DNA from: Gloeocapsopsis dulcis
GTDB lineage: Bacteria; Cyanobacteriota; Cyanobacteriia; Cyanobacteriales; Chroococcidiopsidaceae
Assembly (NCBI RefSeq): GCF_032163395.1
Contig: NZ_CP119968.1
Span: 2,878,001 to 2,942,000, forward strand
DNA: 64,000 bases
Direction: 5' to 3'
The position numbers were made by a program, and so were the translations under genes. Position 1 is the stretch's first letter. Each line of letters opens with the position of its first letter. Positions 36,546 to 47,075 of this stretch are shown one piece after another. A model generated the notes under the pieces. The model made no database searches. It was not told where the DNA came from and worked only from the letters and a program-made list of their open reading frames with translations.

Positions 36546-36956
36546 TTTAACAAGCGATCTCGGGTGAAGAGGAAATTTGCCAGACAAACCTCCACTAGAT
36601 TGCCAAATTAAACGATAAAACGTCCACTTTTGGCACGGGGCAATTTCCCCTACTGGTTGAATTGACGGATCTTAAGTCAATTAGATCCTAGCTTTCCAGT
36701 AATTGGATAGGATTAAGCTTTTGTTTCCTGCAGTTTACAATCTGAGTTGAGATTTAGCGGTTCTAATTTTTAGAATCGTCTACTAAACTGCAAATGTCAG
36801 CAAGAATTCAAATTTATCTAGATATCTAGTGTACGATTTTTCAGGCACTATTGAAGAATCACGAGTTAGGGGAGCTACAGCTTTGATTAAAATCCTCCAT
36901 ATTTGTTAACAATTCTCAAATGCCACTTTACATTAACTTACTTTAGCGACACGCTT
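36546..36956. other. Divergent intergenic region between DUF3038 and apt
   Basis: The 411-base gap holds a 7-bp inverted repeat TGCCAAA/TTTGGCA (36601-36607 and 36629-36635), followed at once by GGGG-CAATTT-CCCC (36637-36650). Both would fall in the leader of the DUF3038 transcript. No gene or known regulatory family was recognised. Confidence 0.35.
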
Positions 36957-37478
36957 ATGGATCTCAAGTCCTTAATTCGTGATATTCCCGATTTTCCTAA
37001 ACCTGGAATTTTATTTCGAGATATTACAACTCTTTTGCGCGATGCAGACGGATTGCGCTATACGGTTGATTCACTAACTGAAAAGTTTATAGCAGCAGGA
37101 CTGAAAGCAGATTATGTTGTGGGTATGGAGTCACGCGGCTTTATCATTGGCGCACCCCTAGCTTATAAACTAGGTGCTGGCTTTATTCCAGTGCGCAAAC
37201 CTGGTAAATTGCCTTCTTCAGTTCATGCAGTTGAATATCAACTAGAGTACGGCATGGATCGGCTGGAGGTTCATCAAGATGCTTTGCAGCCAGGTAGCCC
37301 AGTTTTGATTGTTGACGATCTCCTCGCTACTGGAGGAACTGCGAGTGCAACCGCCAAATTAGTACAACAGATCGGCTGCCAACTAGTTGGCTTTGGGTTT
37401 ATTATCGAGCTACGGGATTTACAAGGACGAAAACAATTGCCTGATAGTGTACCAGTAATCTCGCTCGTTGAATATTGA
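36957..37478 (+). CDS. apt: Adenine phosphoribosyltransferase
   Basis: Apt makes AMP from adenine and PRPP in purine salvage. The 173-residue product has the Apt N-terminus ([21 protein letters not shown]), [18 protein letters not shown] and the PRPP loop [15 protein letters not shown] chose the ATG at 36957, which gives the family's normal length; an upstream TTG at 36903 would add 18 unconserved residues. The next gene, a DppB-type permease, begins 56 bases later. Confidence 0.95.
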   Translation: MDLKSLIRDIPDFPKPGILFRDITTLLRDADGLRYTVDSLTEKFIAAGLKADYVVGMESRGFIIGAPLAYKLGAGFIPVRKPGKLPSSVHAVEYQLEYGMDRLEVHQDALQPGSPVLIVDDLLATGGTASATAKLVQQIGCQLVGFGFIIELRDLQGRKQLPDSVPVISLVEY

Positions 37479-37534
37479 TGGCAGGAACGATATTGTTTTG
37501 AATTCACTCAGGCTAACTAACTGCGGATTGCAAT

Positions 37535-38581
37535 ATGACTTTGAGTAGGAGTTCTTCAATTACAGGCTGGGGTTGGCTGAATAGGTTAGTTGATAGTGAA
37601 ACGGTTGTTTATGTCTTCAAGCGTCTCTTACAGGCACTACTAACGCTATTACTGGCATCAGCGCTTTCCTTTTTTATTATTCAGCTTGCTCCTGGTGATT
37701 ATCTCGACACACTACGGCAGAATCCGCAAATTTCGCCAGAACGGATCGAGGAATTACGCCAGCAATTTGGCTTAGATCGATCTTGGGTTGAGCAGTATGG
37801 ACGCTGGCTATGGCGAATAGTCACCCAAGGTGATTTTGGCACAAGTTTTGTGTATCAGCGCTCTGTGGCTTCGTTATTGTGGGAGCGCATTGGTGCAACT
37901 TTGTTACTGGCGATCGCCTCTTTGATATTGACTTGGGCGATCGCTATTCCACTTGGTATTCTTGCCGCCGTCAAACAAAACCATTGGGTGGATCGCCTTT
38001 TACAAGTTATTAGTTATACCGGACAAGGGTTTCCTAGCTTCATTACTGCTCTGCTACTCCTCATTCTTGCTCAAAACACGTCGCCACTTTTTCCTGTTGG
38101 TGGTATGACGAGTATTAACCATGCTGACCTTTCGCCATTGGGAAGAATTTTAGACATCGGTTGGCATATGATTTTACCAACTATTGTTTTAAGTATCACC
38201 AGTTTTGCTGGTTTGCAGCGCATTACCCGAGGCGAATTATTAGATGTGTTGCGACAAGACTACATTCAAACTGCTCGTGCTAAAGGTTTACCAGAAAATC
38301 GCGTCATCTATGTTCATGCCTTACGCAATGCAGTAAATCCGCTGATTACAATTCTGGGCTTTGAACTAGCAAGTTTGTTAAGTGGTGCATTTATTGCGGA
38401 GTTTTTCTTTAATTGGCCTGGCTTGGGACGACTCATTCTCCAAGCTGTTTTAGCACAGGATTTGTATTTAGTTATGGCAAGCTTGACTATGGGTGCTGTT
38501 ATGCTAATTGTAGGTAACTTAATTGCAGACCTACTACTGAAGGCTGTAGACCCAAGAATTCGTTTAGAAAATGTAAATTAA
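37535..38581 (+). CDS. DppB/OppB-type ABC transporter permease
   Basis: A 348-residue inner-membrane permease of the peptide/nickel/opine family. It has the N-terminal FIIQLAPGDYLDTL and RIEELRQQFGLDRSW, about six helices and the coupling loop YIQTARAKGLPENRVIYVHALRNAVNPLI. Its partners (second permease, binding protein, ATPases) are not in this window, which is usual for cyanobacteria where these genes are scattered. Substrate cannot be told from sequence. A 25-residue hydrophilic lead precedes the first helix. Confidence 0.88.
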   Translation: MTLSRSSSITGWGWLNRLVDSETVVYVFKRLLQALLTLLLASALSFFIIQLAPGDYLDTLRQNPQISPERIEELRQQFGLDRSWVEQYGRWLWRIVTQGDFGTSFVYQRSVASLLWERIGATLLLAIASLILTWAIAIPLGILAAVKQNHWVDRLLQVISYTGQGFPSFITALLLLILAQNTSPLFPVGGMTSINHADLSPLGRILDIGWHMILPTIVLSITSFAGLQRITRGELLDVLRQDYIQTARAKGLPENRVIYVHALRNAVNPLITILGFELASLLSGAFIAEFFFNWPGLGRLILQAVLAQDLYLVMASLTMGAVMLIVGNLIADLLLKAVDPRIRLENVN

Positions 38582-38647
38582 ACCAATCTAGAGTTGAAAG
38601 TCAAAACTACTTTGACAGTCTAAAGCTCTAGTTCCTTGGTATCGCTT

Positions 38648-38938
38648 ATGTCGCAAATATATTATCTCATCCGCTCTAGAGCAGACGGACGCTATCTTGT
38701 TGCTCACCCCCGTGTTACAAGTGGGACGGAAAATAACGGTTATTTGTTGATGTTTCGTGAGGATTTTGACGCACTTAGTTATCTGAATACTCATGGAGCA
38801 GACGTAGCAGACCAATTTGCTGTAGAATCAGTTGCTGGAAGTCAAATTGGTAGTCTACTTCAAAGATGGAGTTTTGTCGGTGTAGGTATTGTGCAAGACC
38901 CCTTGCTGCCTAAAGTAGAGTTTTTAACTAACTTTTAG
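38648..38938 (+). CDS. Small conserved hypothetical protein
   Basis: A 96-residue soluble protein that starts MSQIYYLIRSRADGRYLVAH. I believe it is a cyanobacterial protein family, but cannot name it. No metal, nucleotide or membrane motif is visible. The ATG at 38648 is preferred over a TTG at 38636. Codon usage looks native. The gene stands alone between the permease and a secreted protein. Confidence 0.6.
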   Translation: MSQIYYLIRSRADGRYLVAHPRVTSGTENNGYLLMFREDFDALSYLNTHGADVADQFAVESVAGSQIGSLLQRWSFVGVGIVQDPLLPKVEFLTNF

Positions 38939-39093
38939 GCTACGACTCGCTGACTAACAGATCTATCTTGTTGTAGATGTATCTAAAGAAACAGTTCAAA
39001 ATACAACTACTAGTAGTTGTATAGGATTGTGCTTAGTCTTATCCTGATAATAACCTAGTAATGGTCAATCGCTACAACCAGGAGAAACTTGGT

Positions 39094-39468
39094 ATGCGCT
39101 CTATTCGTTTTAAATTTTCTGCTTTGCGTCCACTTCGCGTTTTGGTAGCTATCTGTGCTTGTGTTTTCTTAGTATTCTCTAGTGCTGCACCTGCATTAAG
39201 TGGTACTGAGACTCCACAGCCAAATGCTGCTCCTAGCGCACCTCAACAAGGTGAGGCAAATCTCACCGCAATTGAAAAAGAGGCCCAAAAAGCAGCAATG
39301 GAAGATCCATATTCTCGAAAAGACACTCAAGTTAAAGCTAATGAAGGACTTAATGAAATTCAAGGCGCTGCTGATGTAGATAAAATGAGTCGTCCAGACA
39401 ATGCTCAGGCAACATCAGTTGAAGAAAATTCAAAGAGTTTCCTAGAAGCTTTGACAGGGAAAAAATAG
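39094..39468 (+). CDS. Small secreted protein with signal peptide
   Basis: A 124-residue product. A hydrophobic signal segment (VLVAICACVFLVFSSAAPALS) precedes a hydrophilic mature part of about 90 residues with NEGLNEIQGAADVDKMSRP. The last region resembles small cyanobacterial proteins annotated as low-temperature-induced, but I cannot confirm this. The ATG at 39094 is chosen because AGGAG lies nine bases upstream; an ATG at 39061 has none. A strong terminator follows. Confidence 0.6.
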   Translation: MRSIRFKFSALRPLRVLVAICACVFLVFSSAAPALSGTETPQPNAAPSAPQQGEANLTAIEKEAQKAAMEDPYSRKDTQVKANEGLNEIQGAADVDKMSRPDNAQATSVEENSKSFLEALTGKK

Positions 39469-39523
39469 CAATTAAGTTAATTAGCTCTAGCTTAGTTGTT
39501 TAGTTGTCATCACTCCATAGCAG

Positions 39524-39557
39524 AAAAGGGTAGAAATAACTTTCTACCCTTTTTTTT
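39524..39557 (+). terminator. Rho-independent terminator after the small secreted protein
   Basis: AAAAGGGTAGAAA (39524-39536) pairs over 13 bases with TTTCTACCCTTTT around a TAAC loop, and a run of T residues follows. It is 56 bases after the stop codon. This is one of the best terminators in the window. Confidence 0.9.
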
Positions 39558-39583
39558 AATTCTCAGGTTAAGGATTATGCAGC

Positions 39584-39618
39584 AAAAAAGGGCTAACCTG
39601 TCATATTTTGGTTAACCC
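39584..39618 (-). terminator. Rho-independent terminator after ycf35
   Basis: On the minus strand GGGTTAACC (39618-39610) pairs with GGTTAGCCC (39598-39590) with one G-U pair, and six T residues (39589-39584) follow. It lies 27 bases after the ycf35 stop and stands back to back with the plus-strand terminator. Confidence 0.8.
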
Positions 39619-39644
39619 GCGTGCATGGGAACGCGCTGTGCAAT

Positions 39645-39995
39645 TTATTGCAACACCAACTTGACATTGGCATTTTGTAAACCGCGCTGCTTAACTTCAG
39701 CTAAGGTTTTGTTAACAGCATACTTTTGGTTAATTGAGTTGATCAACTCAGTTTGATTGTGCTTCTTAGCAACGCCCCAAAGGTCAGCAATTAAGTCGAA
39801 AGAACCATCGCTATTGCGAGACCAACCGAGGTCATACTCACCTTCTAGTACTGCAACTAAGTCAGCACGAACACGCTGACCATTGTAACCACGTACATCA
39901 GCTTCAGTTTTGGTGGTAATACCTAGATCGCGTAGGGAAGCCTTGAGGATTTCTACTTCAGTAATTTTGGTGCGCAGAGTGCTAAAGTGAGACAT
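39645..39995 (-). CDS. ycf35: Ycf35 (DUF1257) protein
   Basis: A 116-residue soluble protein of the Ycf35/DUF1257 family, kept in red-algal plastids and cyanobacteria. It begins MSHFSTLRTKITEVEILKAS and contains RADLVAVLEGEYDLGW and INQKYAVNKTLAEVKQRG. The molecular role is not known. A very strong AGGAGG lies eight bases before the ATG. It is 150 bases downstream of ycf46 on the same strand; the two are probably transcribed together with a processed spacer. Confidence 0.88.
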   Translation of the reverse strand: MSHFSTLRTKITEVEILKASLRDLGITTKTEADVRGYNGQRVRADLVAVLEGEYDLGWSRNSDGSFDLIADLWGVAKKHNQTELINSINQKYAVNKTLAEVKQRGLQNANVKLVLQ

Positions 39996-40095
39996 TCTGG
40001 TTTCCTCCTAAAGGGAAAATTGAGAAAAACAACGTTTGGGATCAGAAGATGCCGCTCTGGTTTTGGGAAGTTGTCATTGCGGCTTTGAGCTAACT

Positions 40096-40143
40096 GCTAG
40101 CAACAATTGCTAGCCTTTCCTCCTGTTGGTAGCAGGAGAAAGC
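40096..40143 (-). promoter_or_regulatory. Two stem-loops between ycf46 and ycf35
   Basis: The first element pairs CTCCTG/CAGGAG extended by CTTT/AAAG past a one-base bulge (40115-40142). The second is a perfect 8-bp GCTAGCAA/TTGCTAGC with a 3-base loop (40096-40114). Neither is followed by a T-run on the minus strand, so processing or mRNA stability is more likely than termination. Role is inferred. Confidence 0.45.
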
Positions 40144-40145
40144 TT

Positions 40146-41657
40146 TTAAAACTCCATACGCTGATATTCAGCGACGGAGGCTGCTGCAGGTCGTGCGCGC
40201 TGCCTTGCCCAGTCTCTTAGGGCTGTTACCTGCTCGGTCATGGTTCGCGATAGTGGCAACGTAGCTTTAATTGCAGCAATAATATCAAGTTGCGTAAACT
40301 CGCGATCTTGTGCGAAGGCTTCGTACATCGCAGCAATTAAGGCTTGCTCAATCTCTGCACCAGAAAAACCATCAGCAACCTTCGCAAGTTGCTCAAGATC
40401 GAATCGAGAAATATCTCGTTTACGCTTGACAAGGTGGATGTGGAAAATCTCTTTACGCTCCTCAGCATTGGGGAGATCGACAAAGAAAATCTCATCGAAA
40501 CGACCTTTCCTTAAAAATTCTCCTGGTAAGCGTTCTACTCGGTTAGCAGTTGCCATCACAAACACGGGAGATGTTTTTTCTTGCATCCAGGTGAGGAAAG
40601 AACCAAAAATTCGACTAGATGTACCTCCGTCAGAGTCAGCAGAACCTGTACCACCAGCAAAGGCTTTGTCAAGCTCATCTATGAAGAGAATAGCTGGTGA
40701 AATTGATTCGGCTGTTTTTAACGCATTACGGAGATTCGCTTCAGAGCGTCCTACCATAGAGCCATCGTAAACTCTACCCATATCGAGGCGGAGTAAAGGC
40801 AGACCCCAAAGCCGAGATGTGGTCTTGGCAATCAATGATTTGCCGCAGCCAGGTACTCCTAGAATCAACATACCTTTGGGCTGAGGTAGTCCATATTCTC
40901 TCGCTCTTTCTGTAAAAGCATTAGAGCGCTGCTTTAACCATCGTTTCAGTTCTTCTAAACCACCTACCGCTTCTAGGGTTTCGTCTTCTTCGATAAACTC
41001 TAAAATTCCGTTACGGCGAATCAACTGCTTTTTCTCAGACAGAACAATGTCTACTTCGTTTTCAGTCAGTTGACCTTTGGTGTAAACTTGCGCTTTCCGG
41101 TAAACTTTTTCGGCTTCATCTCTAGTTAAGCCTAGAGCCGCTTTGAGCAACTTCTCTCTTGCTGCAGTACTTAGTTTACGGTTGCGGCTTTGCTCTAGTT
41201 GTCGTGACAGGACATCGTTGAGTTCTGTCATATCCGGAAGGGCAAAATCAAGAACAACCACTTCCTTTTCTAACTCAATAGGAATCTGCTGCAACGGCGA
41301 CATCAAAATAATGGTTTTTTGCGTGCCTTTGAAACTAGCGATCGCATCCCTTAGCCATCGTGTCGTTGCCGGTGAGTCAATAAAAGGATGTAAATCTTTG
41401 AAAATAAATATACTTGCTTCTTTTTGACGAATTACCCACTCAATAGCAGCTTCAGGCGATACAGTATTGTGTTGTGTAATGTTCCTGGGTTGACCATACT
41501 CAACAATACCGTGGGTAACTGTCCAAACAAATATTCGCCGCTGTGGTCGCATTTGAGCGATCATTGATATTGCCTGCTCAGCCCGTTCTTCCTCGGAGGT
41601 TACAAGGTAGATTAGAGGGTATTGAGCTTGTATTAAGACGTTTAGCTCTTCTTTCAT
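40146..41657 (-). CDS. ycf46: AAA+ ATPase Ycf46
   Basis: A 503-residue AAA+ protein. The N-terminal half (1-230) is the Ycf46-specific domain (YPLIYLVTSEEERAEQAI). The AAA core has Walker A (GVPGCGKSLIAKT), Walker B (AILFIDELDKAF) and an arginine finger region (FLRKGRFDEIFFVDLP). The family is kept in cyanobacteria and red-algal plastids, and in Synechocystis (slr0374) it has been linked to inorganic carbon use. The substrate is not known. ycf35 is downstream. Confidence 0.9.
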   Translation of the reverse strand: MKEELNVLIQAQYPLIYLVTSEEERAEQAISMIAQMRPQRRIFVWTVTHGIVEYGQPRNITQHNTVSPEAAIEWVIRQKEASIFIFKDLHPFIDSPATTRWLRDAIASFKGTQKTIILMSPLQQIPIELEKEVVVLDFALPDMTELNDVLSRQLEQSRNRKLSTAAREKLLKAALGLTRDEAEKVYRKAQVYTKGQLTENEVDIVLSEKKQLIRRNGILEFIEEDETLEAVGGLEELKRWLKQRSNAFTERAREYGLPQPKGMLILGVPGCGKSLIAKTTSRLWGLPLLRLDMGRVYDGSMVGRSEANLRNALKTAESISPAILFIDELDKAFAGGTGSADSDGGTSSRIFGSFLTWMQEKTSPVFVMATANRVERLPGEFLRKGRFDEIFFVDLPNAEERKEIFHIHLVKRKRDISRFDLEQLAKVADGFSGAEIEQALIAAMYEAFAQDREFTQLDIIAAIKATLPLSRTMTEQVTALRDWARQRARPAAASVAEYQRMEF

Positions 41658-41730
41658 TGCCGTCGACCTACTTGGAACCTAAGTTGATGCAGACAAAAAT
41701 CTCAGAATCTAACTACTCAATCTTTGTCCC

Positions 41731-42066
41731 TTAACAGGGCACTAACTCTTCACCTTGTGGGCTTGCTCCTACTTGAGGTACTTGCTCCACAGGAATTTCT
41801 TCTTTAATCCCAGGTTGTTCGCCTACCGAAACCATGTCTCCATCACGCATCACAAGCGATGTTTCACATTCAGGGCAGTGGTAAAGCCGATGGTTTCTAC
41901 CATGCTTTGCTTCTGTTTCTTCAACTACTTCTGAATGGTTGAGATAAAAAACAATTGCTTTTTCTGCGAGATCTGACATTGGTTCTGAATCTATTGCGGC
42001 TCGAATTTTAAGTTTTCGATGCAATTCCGGTGACAAATACAAAGTAACTTTTTGCTTAGCTTGCAT
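41731..42066 (-). CDS. Ribbon-helix-helix protein with a CPEC motif
   Basis: The 111-residue product starts with a likely ribbon-helix-helix DNA-binding fold (KQKVTLYLSPELHRKLKIRAAI, DLAEKAIVFYLN). After it comes a short YHCPECETSLVMRDG, which looks like half of a zinc site; with only one CxxC pair, metal binding might need a dimer. The tail is acidic with Pro. Upstream, a 12-bp palindrome at 42137-42148 may be its operator. It lies 73 bases upstream of ycf46 on the same strand. Family not named. Confidence 0.6.
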   Translation of the reverse strand: MQAKQKVTLYLSPELHRKLKIRAAIDSEPMSDLAEKAIVFYLNHSEVVEETEAKHGRNHRLYHCPECETSLVMRDGDMVSVGEQPGIKEEIPVEQVPQVGASPQGEELVPC

Positions 42067-43612
<1,546 letters not shown>

Positions 43613-43663
43613 ATGTTAGGCGAGAAGTTAGGAGAAAGTCAAAAAACTTAATTTCCTTTCGTC

Positions 43664-43691
43664 TCCCTAGCCCCTAGCCCCTAGCCCCTAG
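43664..43691. repeat. CCCCTAG heptanucleotide repeat between sqdB and sqdX
   Basis: Three exact CCCCTAG units (43671-43691) are preceded by one variant TCCCTAG. This STRR array lies 10 bases before the sqdX ATG and replaces any normal ribosome binding site there. Confidence 0.85.
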
Positions 43692-43701
43692 CCTCTAACA
43701 T

Positions 43702-44838
43702 ATGCGAATCGCCCTATTTACAGAAACCTTTTTACCTAAGGTTGATGGCATTGTCACGCGCTTAAGCCATACCATTGATCATCTCCAGCGTAACGGCAAT
43801 CAAGTCATGGTGTTTGCACCTGATGGTGGAATTGCGGAATACAAAGGAGCTAAAGTACACGGCATCTCAGGCTTTCCTTTGCCATTGTATCCAGAGTTAA
43901 AGCTAGCACTACCGCGACCCGCAATTGGTCAGGCATTGGAACACTTTCAGCCGGATATAGTTCATGTCGTTAATCCAGCAGTTTTAGGCGTAGCTGGGTT
44001 ATTTTACGGCAAAGCCCTCAAAATTCCCTTAGTTGCTTCCTACCATACGCATTTGCCGCAGTATCTACAGCACTATGGCTTAGGTATGCTGGAAGGTTTA
44101 TTATGGGAATTACTCAAGACGGGTCATAACCAAGCAGAAATTAATCTCTGTACTTCGACCGCCATGATGCAAGAGTTAGCTGCACATGGTATTGAACGAG
44201 TAGCATTGTGGCAAAGAGGTGTAGATACAGAATTATTTCATCCTGACTTGGCAAGCATAGAGATGCGATCGCATCTCAGCCAAGGTCATCCAGATAGTCC
44301 CCTGTTACTTTATGTGGGGCGATTGTCAGCAGAAAAGGAAATTGAACGCATTAAAGCTATTTTGCTAGCAATTCCGGAAGCTCGTTTAGCATTAGTAGGA
44401 GACGGTCCTCATCGTTATGCTCTCGAAAAGTACTTTGCTCAAACACCTACTCATTTTGTAGGTTATTTAACTGGAAAAGATTTAGCTGCGGCATTTGCTT
44501 CTGTGGATGCTTTTATTTTTCCTTCTCGGACAGAAACATTAGGACTTGTGCTATTAGAGGCAATGGCGGCAGGATGTCCTGTTGTAGCAGCTAATTCAGG
44601 AGGGATTCCGGATATTGTCACTTCAGGCGTCAATGGCTATTTATTTGAGCTTGATGACGATAACCAAGGAGCGATCGCTGCCACAAAACGTTTGCTAGGG
44701 CAAAAACAAGAAAGAGAAATGATTCGTCAAAATGCCCGCACAGAGGCAGAACGCTGGAGCTGGGGAGCAGCTACGCGCCAGTTACAAGATTATTACACCA
44801 AAGTATCGTTACAGAACTTAGCTGGCTTAAGGTGCTAA
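43702..44838 (+). CDS. sqdX: Sulfoquinovosyltransferase
   Basis: SqdX moves sulfoquinovose from UDP-sulfoquinovose to diacylglycerol, finishing SQDG, the anionic thylakoid lipid. The 378-residue GT-B glycosyltransferase (family 4) has the N-terminal ALFTETFLPKVDGIVTRL, a donor-site LLYVGRLSAEKEIERI and the E-x7-E region (SRTETLGLVLLEAMAAGCPVV). It follows sqdB. A heptamer repeat lies just before its ATG. Under phosphate limitation SQDG replaces phospholipid, but no Pho box was seen here. Confidence 0.93.
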   Translation: MRIALFTETFLPKVDGIVTRLSHTIDHLQRNGNQVMVFAPDGGIAEYKGAKVHGISGFPLPLYPELKLALPRPAIGQALEHFQPDIVHVVNPAVLGVAGLFYGKALKIPLVASYHTHLPQYLQHYGLGMLEGLLWELLKTGHNQAEINLCTSTAMMQELAAHGIERVALWQRGVDTELFHPDLASIEMRSHLSQGHPDSPLLLYVGRLSAEKEIERIKAILLAIPEARLALVGDGPHRYALEKYFAQTPTHFVGYLTGKDLAAAFASVDAFIFPSRTETLGLVLLEAMAAGCPVVAANSGGIPDIVTSGVNGYLFELDDDNQGAIAATKRLLGQKQEREMIRQNARTEAERWSWGAATRQLQDYYTKVSLQNLAGLRC

Positions 44839-44866
44839 ACCTTGGCATTCTACTGTTGTGATTAAT

Positions 44867-45130
44867 TTATGCTGGAGGATTCTCAGCATCGTCTTGAAAA
44901 GGATTTTCCCCGACACCTAATTGCTTTTTTGTGCGTTTGAGATCCTTCCAAAGGGCATGAATTTGTTTATATGACTCTTCAGGAGATATTTTCCCCGCGG
45001 TTTCTAGATTACATATATAGCTAACACGCTGAGCAAACTCTTGTAGATTGGCATTAAAAATCAAATTCTCCGGCTTGACTTTGCCATAGTAGCGACTGCG
45101 TGGATAGAGAAAATCAGATTGATTCACCAT
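44867..45130 (-). CDS. Small conserved cyanobacterial protein (DUF7219-like)
   Basis: An 87-residue soluble, helical protein with FLYPRSRYYGKVKPENLIFNAN and LQEFAQRVSYICNLETAGK. I recall a cyanobacterial family of this pattern (DUF7219), without known function. AGGAGG lies five bases before the ATG, so translation is likely strong. It is convergent with sqdX (28-base gap). Confidence 0.65.
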   Translation of the reverse strand: MVNQSDFLYPRSRYYGKVKPENLIFNANLQEFAQRVSYICNLETAGKISPEESYKQIHALWKDLKRTKKQLGVGENPFQDDAENPPA

Positions 45131-45381
45131 CGCACCTCCTATTTTGCTAAATGCCTTTATCTATCTAACATCAAGTGAAACAAGCAACAATACAGATCTT
45201 ACCTATAAATAGCAAGATCGTCGTTACTCTGATTGTTAGATTTCCATCAGCATCACTTAGTGTATCGCAGGTTTGTTAACCTTGCCATAACCAAAGTTTA
45301 ACTTTTTCTTATCTTCAAACATGTGAGTACTTTTAGCAAAGGTACTCTTCCTTGATTTTCTGAGGAGTCTAAAGTTCATAT

Positions 45382-46902
45382 TTATTGCTCATCATCATCG
45401 AGTAGGAGAGAGTCTTGCAGATGTTGTGGAGGAATAGCTGCAATTATGGCATCGAGGACTTTAGCAACAGGGACAACTTCTAAATCAACGTCTGGGAGGT
45501 TTTGTCCTTTGGGTACAATGGCACGTTTGAAACCAAGCTTAGCTGCTTCTTTTAAACGGAGTTCCATTTGAGAAACAGCCCGTACTTGTCCCCCTAAACC
45601 AACTTCTCCAATTAAGACTGTTCCAGGATCGACAACGCGATCGCGAAAAGAGGCTACGACAGCAATCGCTACTCCGAGATCGACAGCGGGTTCTTCAACA
45701 TTCAAACCACCTGCAGAAGCAACATAAGAGTCTAACTTAGACAGCGGAATGCCGACTCGTTTTTCTAATACTGCTAAGATTTGTAACAAACGGTTATAAT
45801 CTACACCTGTTGTTGAACGGCGGGGCGAGGCGTAACTTGTGGGACTGACTAAAGCTTGTAACTCTACAACAATTGGGCGCGTACCTTCACAAGCTACAAC
45901 AATTGCAGTTCCAGGTGCAGGTTCATCACGATTACCTAAAAATAATTCGGAAGGGTTAGCAACTTCGCGCAATCCCCGATCAATCATTTCAAAGATGCCA
46001 ATTTCATGTGTTGCCCCAAACCGATTTTTGACAGTTCTCAACAGCCGGTGGGAAGCAAAGCGATCGCCTTCAAAATATAAAACAGTATCAACCAAGTGTT
46101 CTAAAACTTTAGGTCCAGCGATCGCTCCTTCTTTCGTGACATGACCTACAATCAACATTGTCACATCGTCACGTTTGGCAACTTGCATCAAAGCTGCGGT
46201 GCACTCGCGTACTTGGGCAACAGAACCAGGAGCCGAAGTCAGTGTAGGAAAATAAACTGTTTGAATACTATCTATTACGGCAACATTCGGTTTCAGCGAG
46301 TCAATTTCTCTTAAAATTTCTTCAAGATCAGTTTCAGGTAATACATATAAATCTGCACCGGCAGCTATTTCAGTGGTAGGAGCATTTTGCTGCGATAAAT
46401 TGCTGTTTGCTTCTTTGTTATTTGCCTCATTAACTAGATTTGATACTCCTAAACGTGAAGCTCTAAGTTTGACTTGTTGTCCCGATTCTTCTCCACAAAC
46501 ATAAAGTATGCGGTACTGCTGTGCGAGTTGATTTGAGACTTGTAAAAGCAAAGTTGATTTACCAATTCCAGGATCTCCCCCAATCAAAACTAAAGAACCA
46601 GGAACAATGCCTCCACCCAGCACTCTATCAAGTTCACCATAGCCAGAAATCCAGCGTGTCACGTGGCGATCGCTAATTTGGGCAAAAGTAAGTGATGCTC
46701 TTGGCTTAGCTGGTTTTGCTGCAGATTTATGATTACTTCGGCTAATTTGTAAACCGGCACGACTAGGTAGGCTTGCTGTTGTTGTTGACTCAATTTGTTC
46801 TTCTAAAGAATTATAGGTTCCACAGGCAGGACACTTACCAAACCACTGCGGAGACTCTGCGCCACATTCATTGCAAACGTAATAAGTTCGAGGCTTTGGC
46901 AT
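45382..46902 (-). CDS. radA: DNA repair protein RadA
   Basis: RadA is a RecA-like ATPase that drives branch migration in recombination. The 506-residue protein has the N-terminal zinc finger (CNECGAESPQWFGKCPACG), Walker A (GGDPGIGKSTLLLQ), the RadA KNRFG motif (TVKNRFGATHEIG) and a Lon-like C-terminal domain (GEVGLGGQVRAV). A Ser/Asn-rich insert lies near 155-175. It is divergent from rpaB. Confidence 0.95.
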   Translation of the reverse strand: MPKPRTYYVCNECGAESPQWFGKCPACGTYNSLEEQIESTTTASLPSRAGLQISRSNHKSAAKPAKPRASLTFAQISDRHVTRWISGYGELDRVLGGGIVPGSLVLIGGDPGIGKSTLLLQVSNQLAQQYRILYVCGEESGQQVKLRASRLGVSNLVNEANNKEANSNLSQQNAPTTEIAAGADLYVLPETDLEEILREIDSLKPNVAVIDSIQTVYFPTLTSAPGSVAQVRECTAALMQVAKRDDVTMLIVGHVTKEGAIAGPKVLEHLVDTVLYFEGDRFASHRLLRTVKNRFGATHEIGIFEMIDRGLREVANPSELFLGNRDEPAPGTAIVVACEGTRPIVVELQALVSPTSYASPRRSTTGVDYNRLLQILAVLEKRVGIPLSKLDSYVASAGGLNVEEPAVDLGVAIAVVASFRDRVVDPGTVLIGEVGLGGQVRAVSQMELRLKEAAKLGFKRAIVPKGQNLPDVDLEVVPVAKVLDAIIAAIPPQHLQDSLLLDDDEQ

Positions 46903-47075
46903 TGGCTATTTACTAAGTGTTAAAATATGTTTAGAAAACTAAAAGTTTTAAAAAAAATAAAATCAATTTTTAGCAGAAGATTCGATTTTTTTTAATACGC
47001 AAATCAGGTAAAATCTTAAATTAATGGTACTAAAAATTAAGTTTCATAAAATCTAATTAAGGAGCGCGAAGAAGA

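Noticed and set aside
36903-36956. N-terminal extension of Apt from a TTG
   Set aside because: The 18 extra residues are not conserved, and the ATG at 36957 gives the standard family start.
40240-40770. A 176-codon plus-strand frame opposite ycf46
   Set aside because: The minus strand carries clear AAA+ motifs here. The plus frame is a shadow with Arg/Ser-rich composition.
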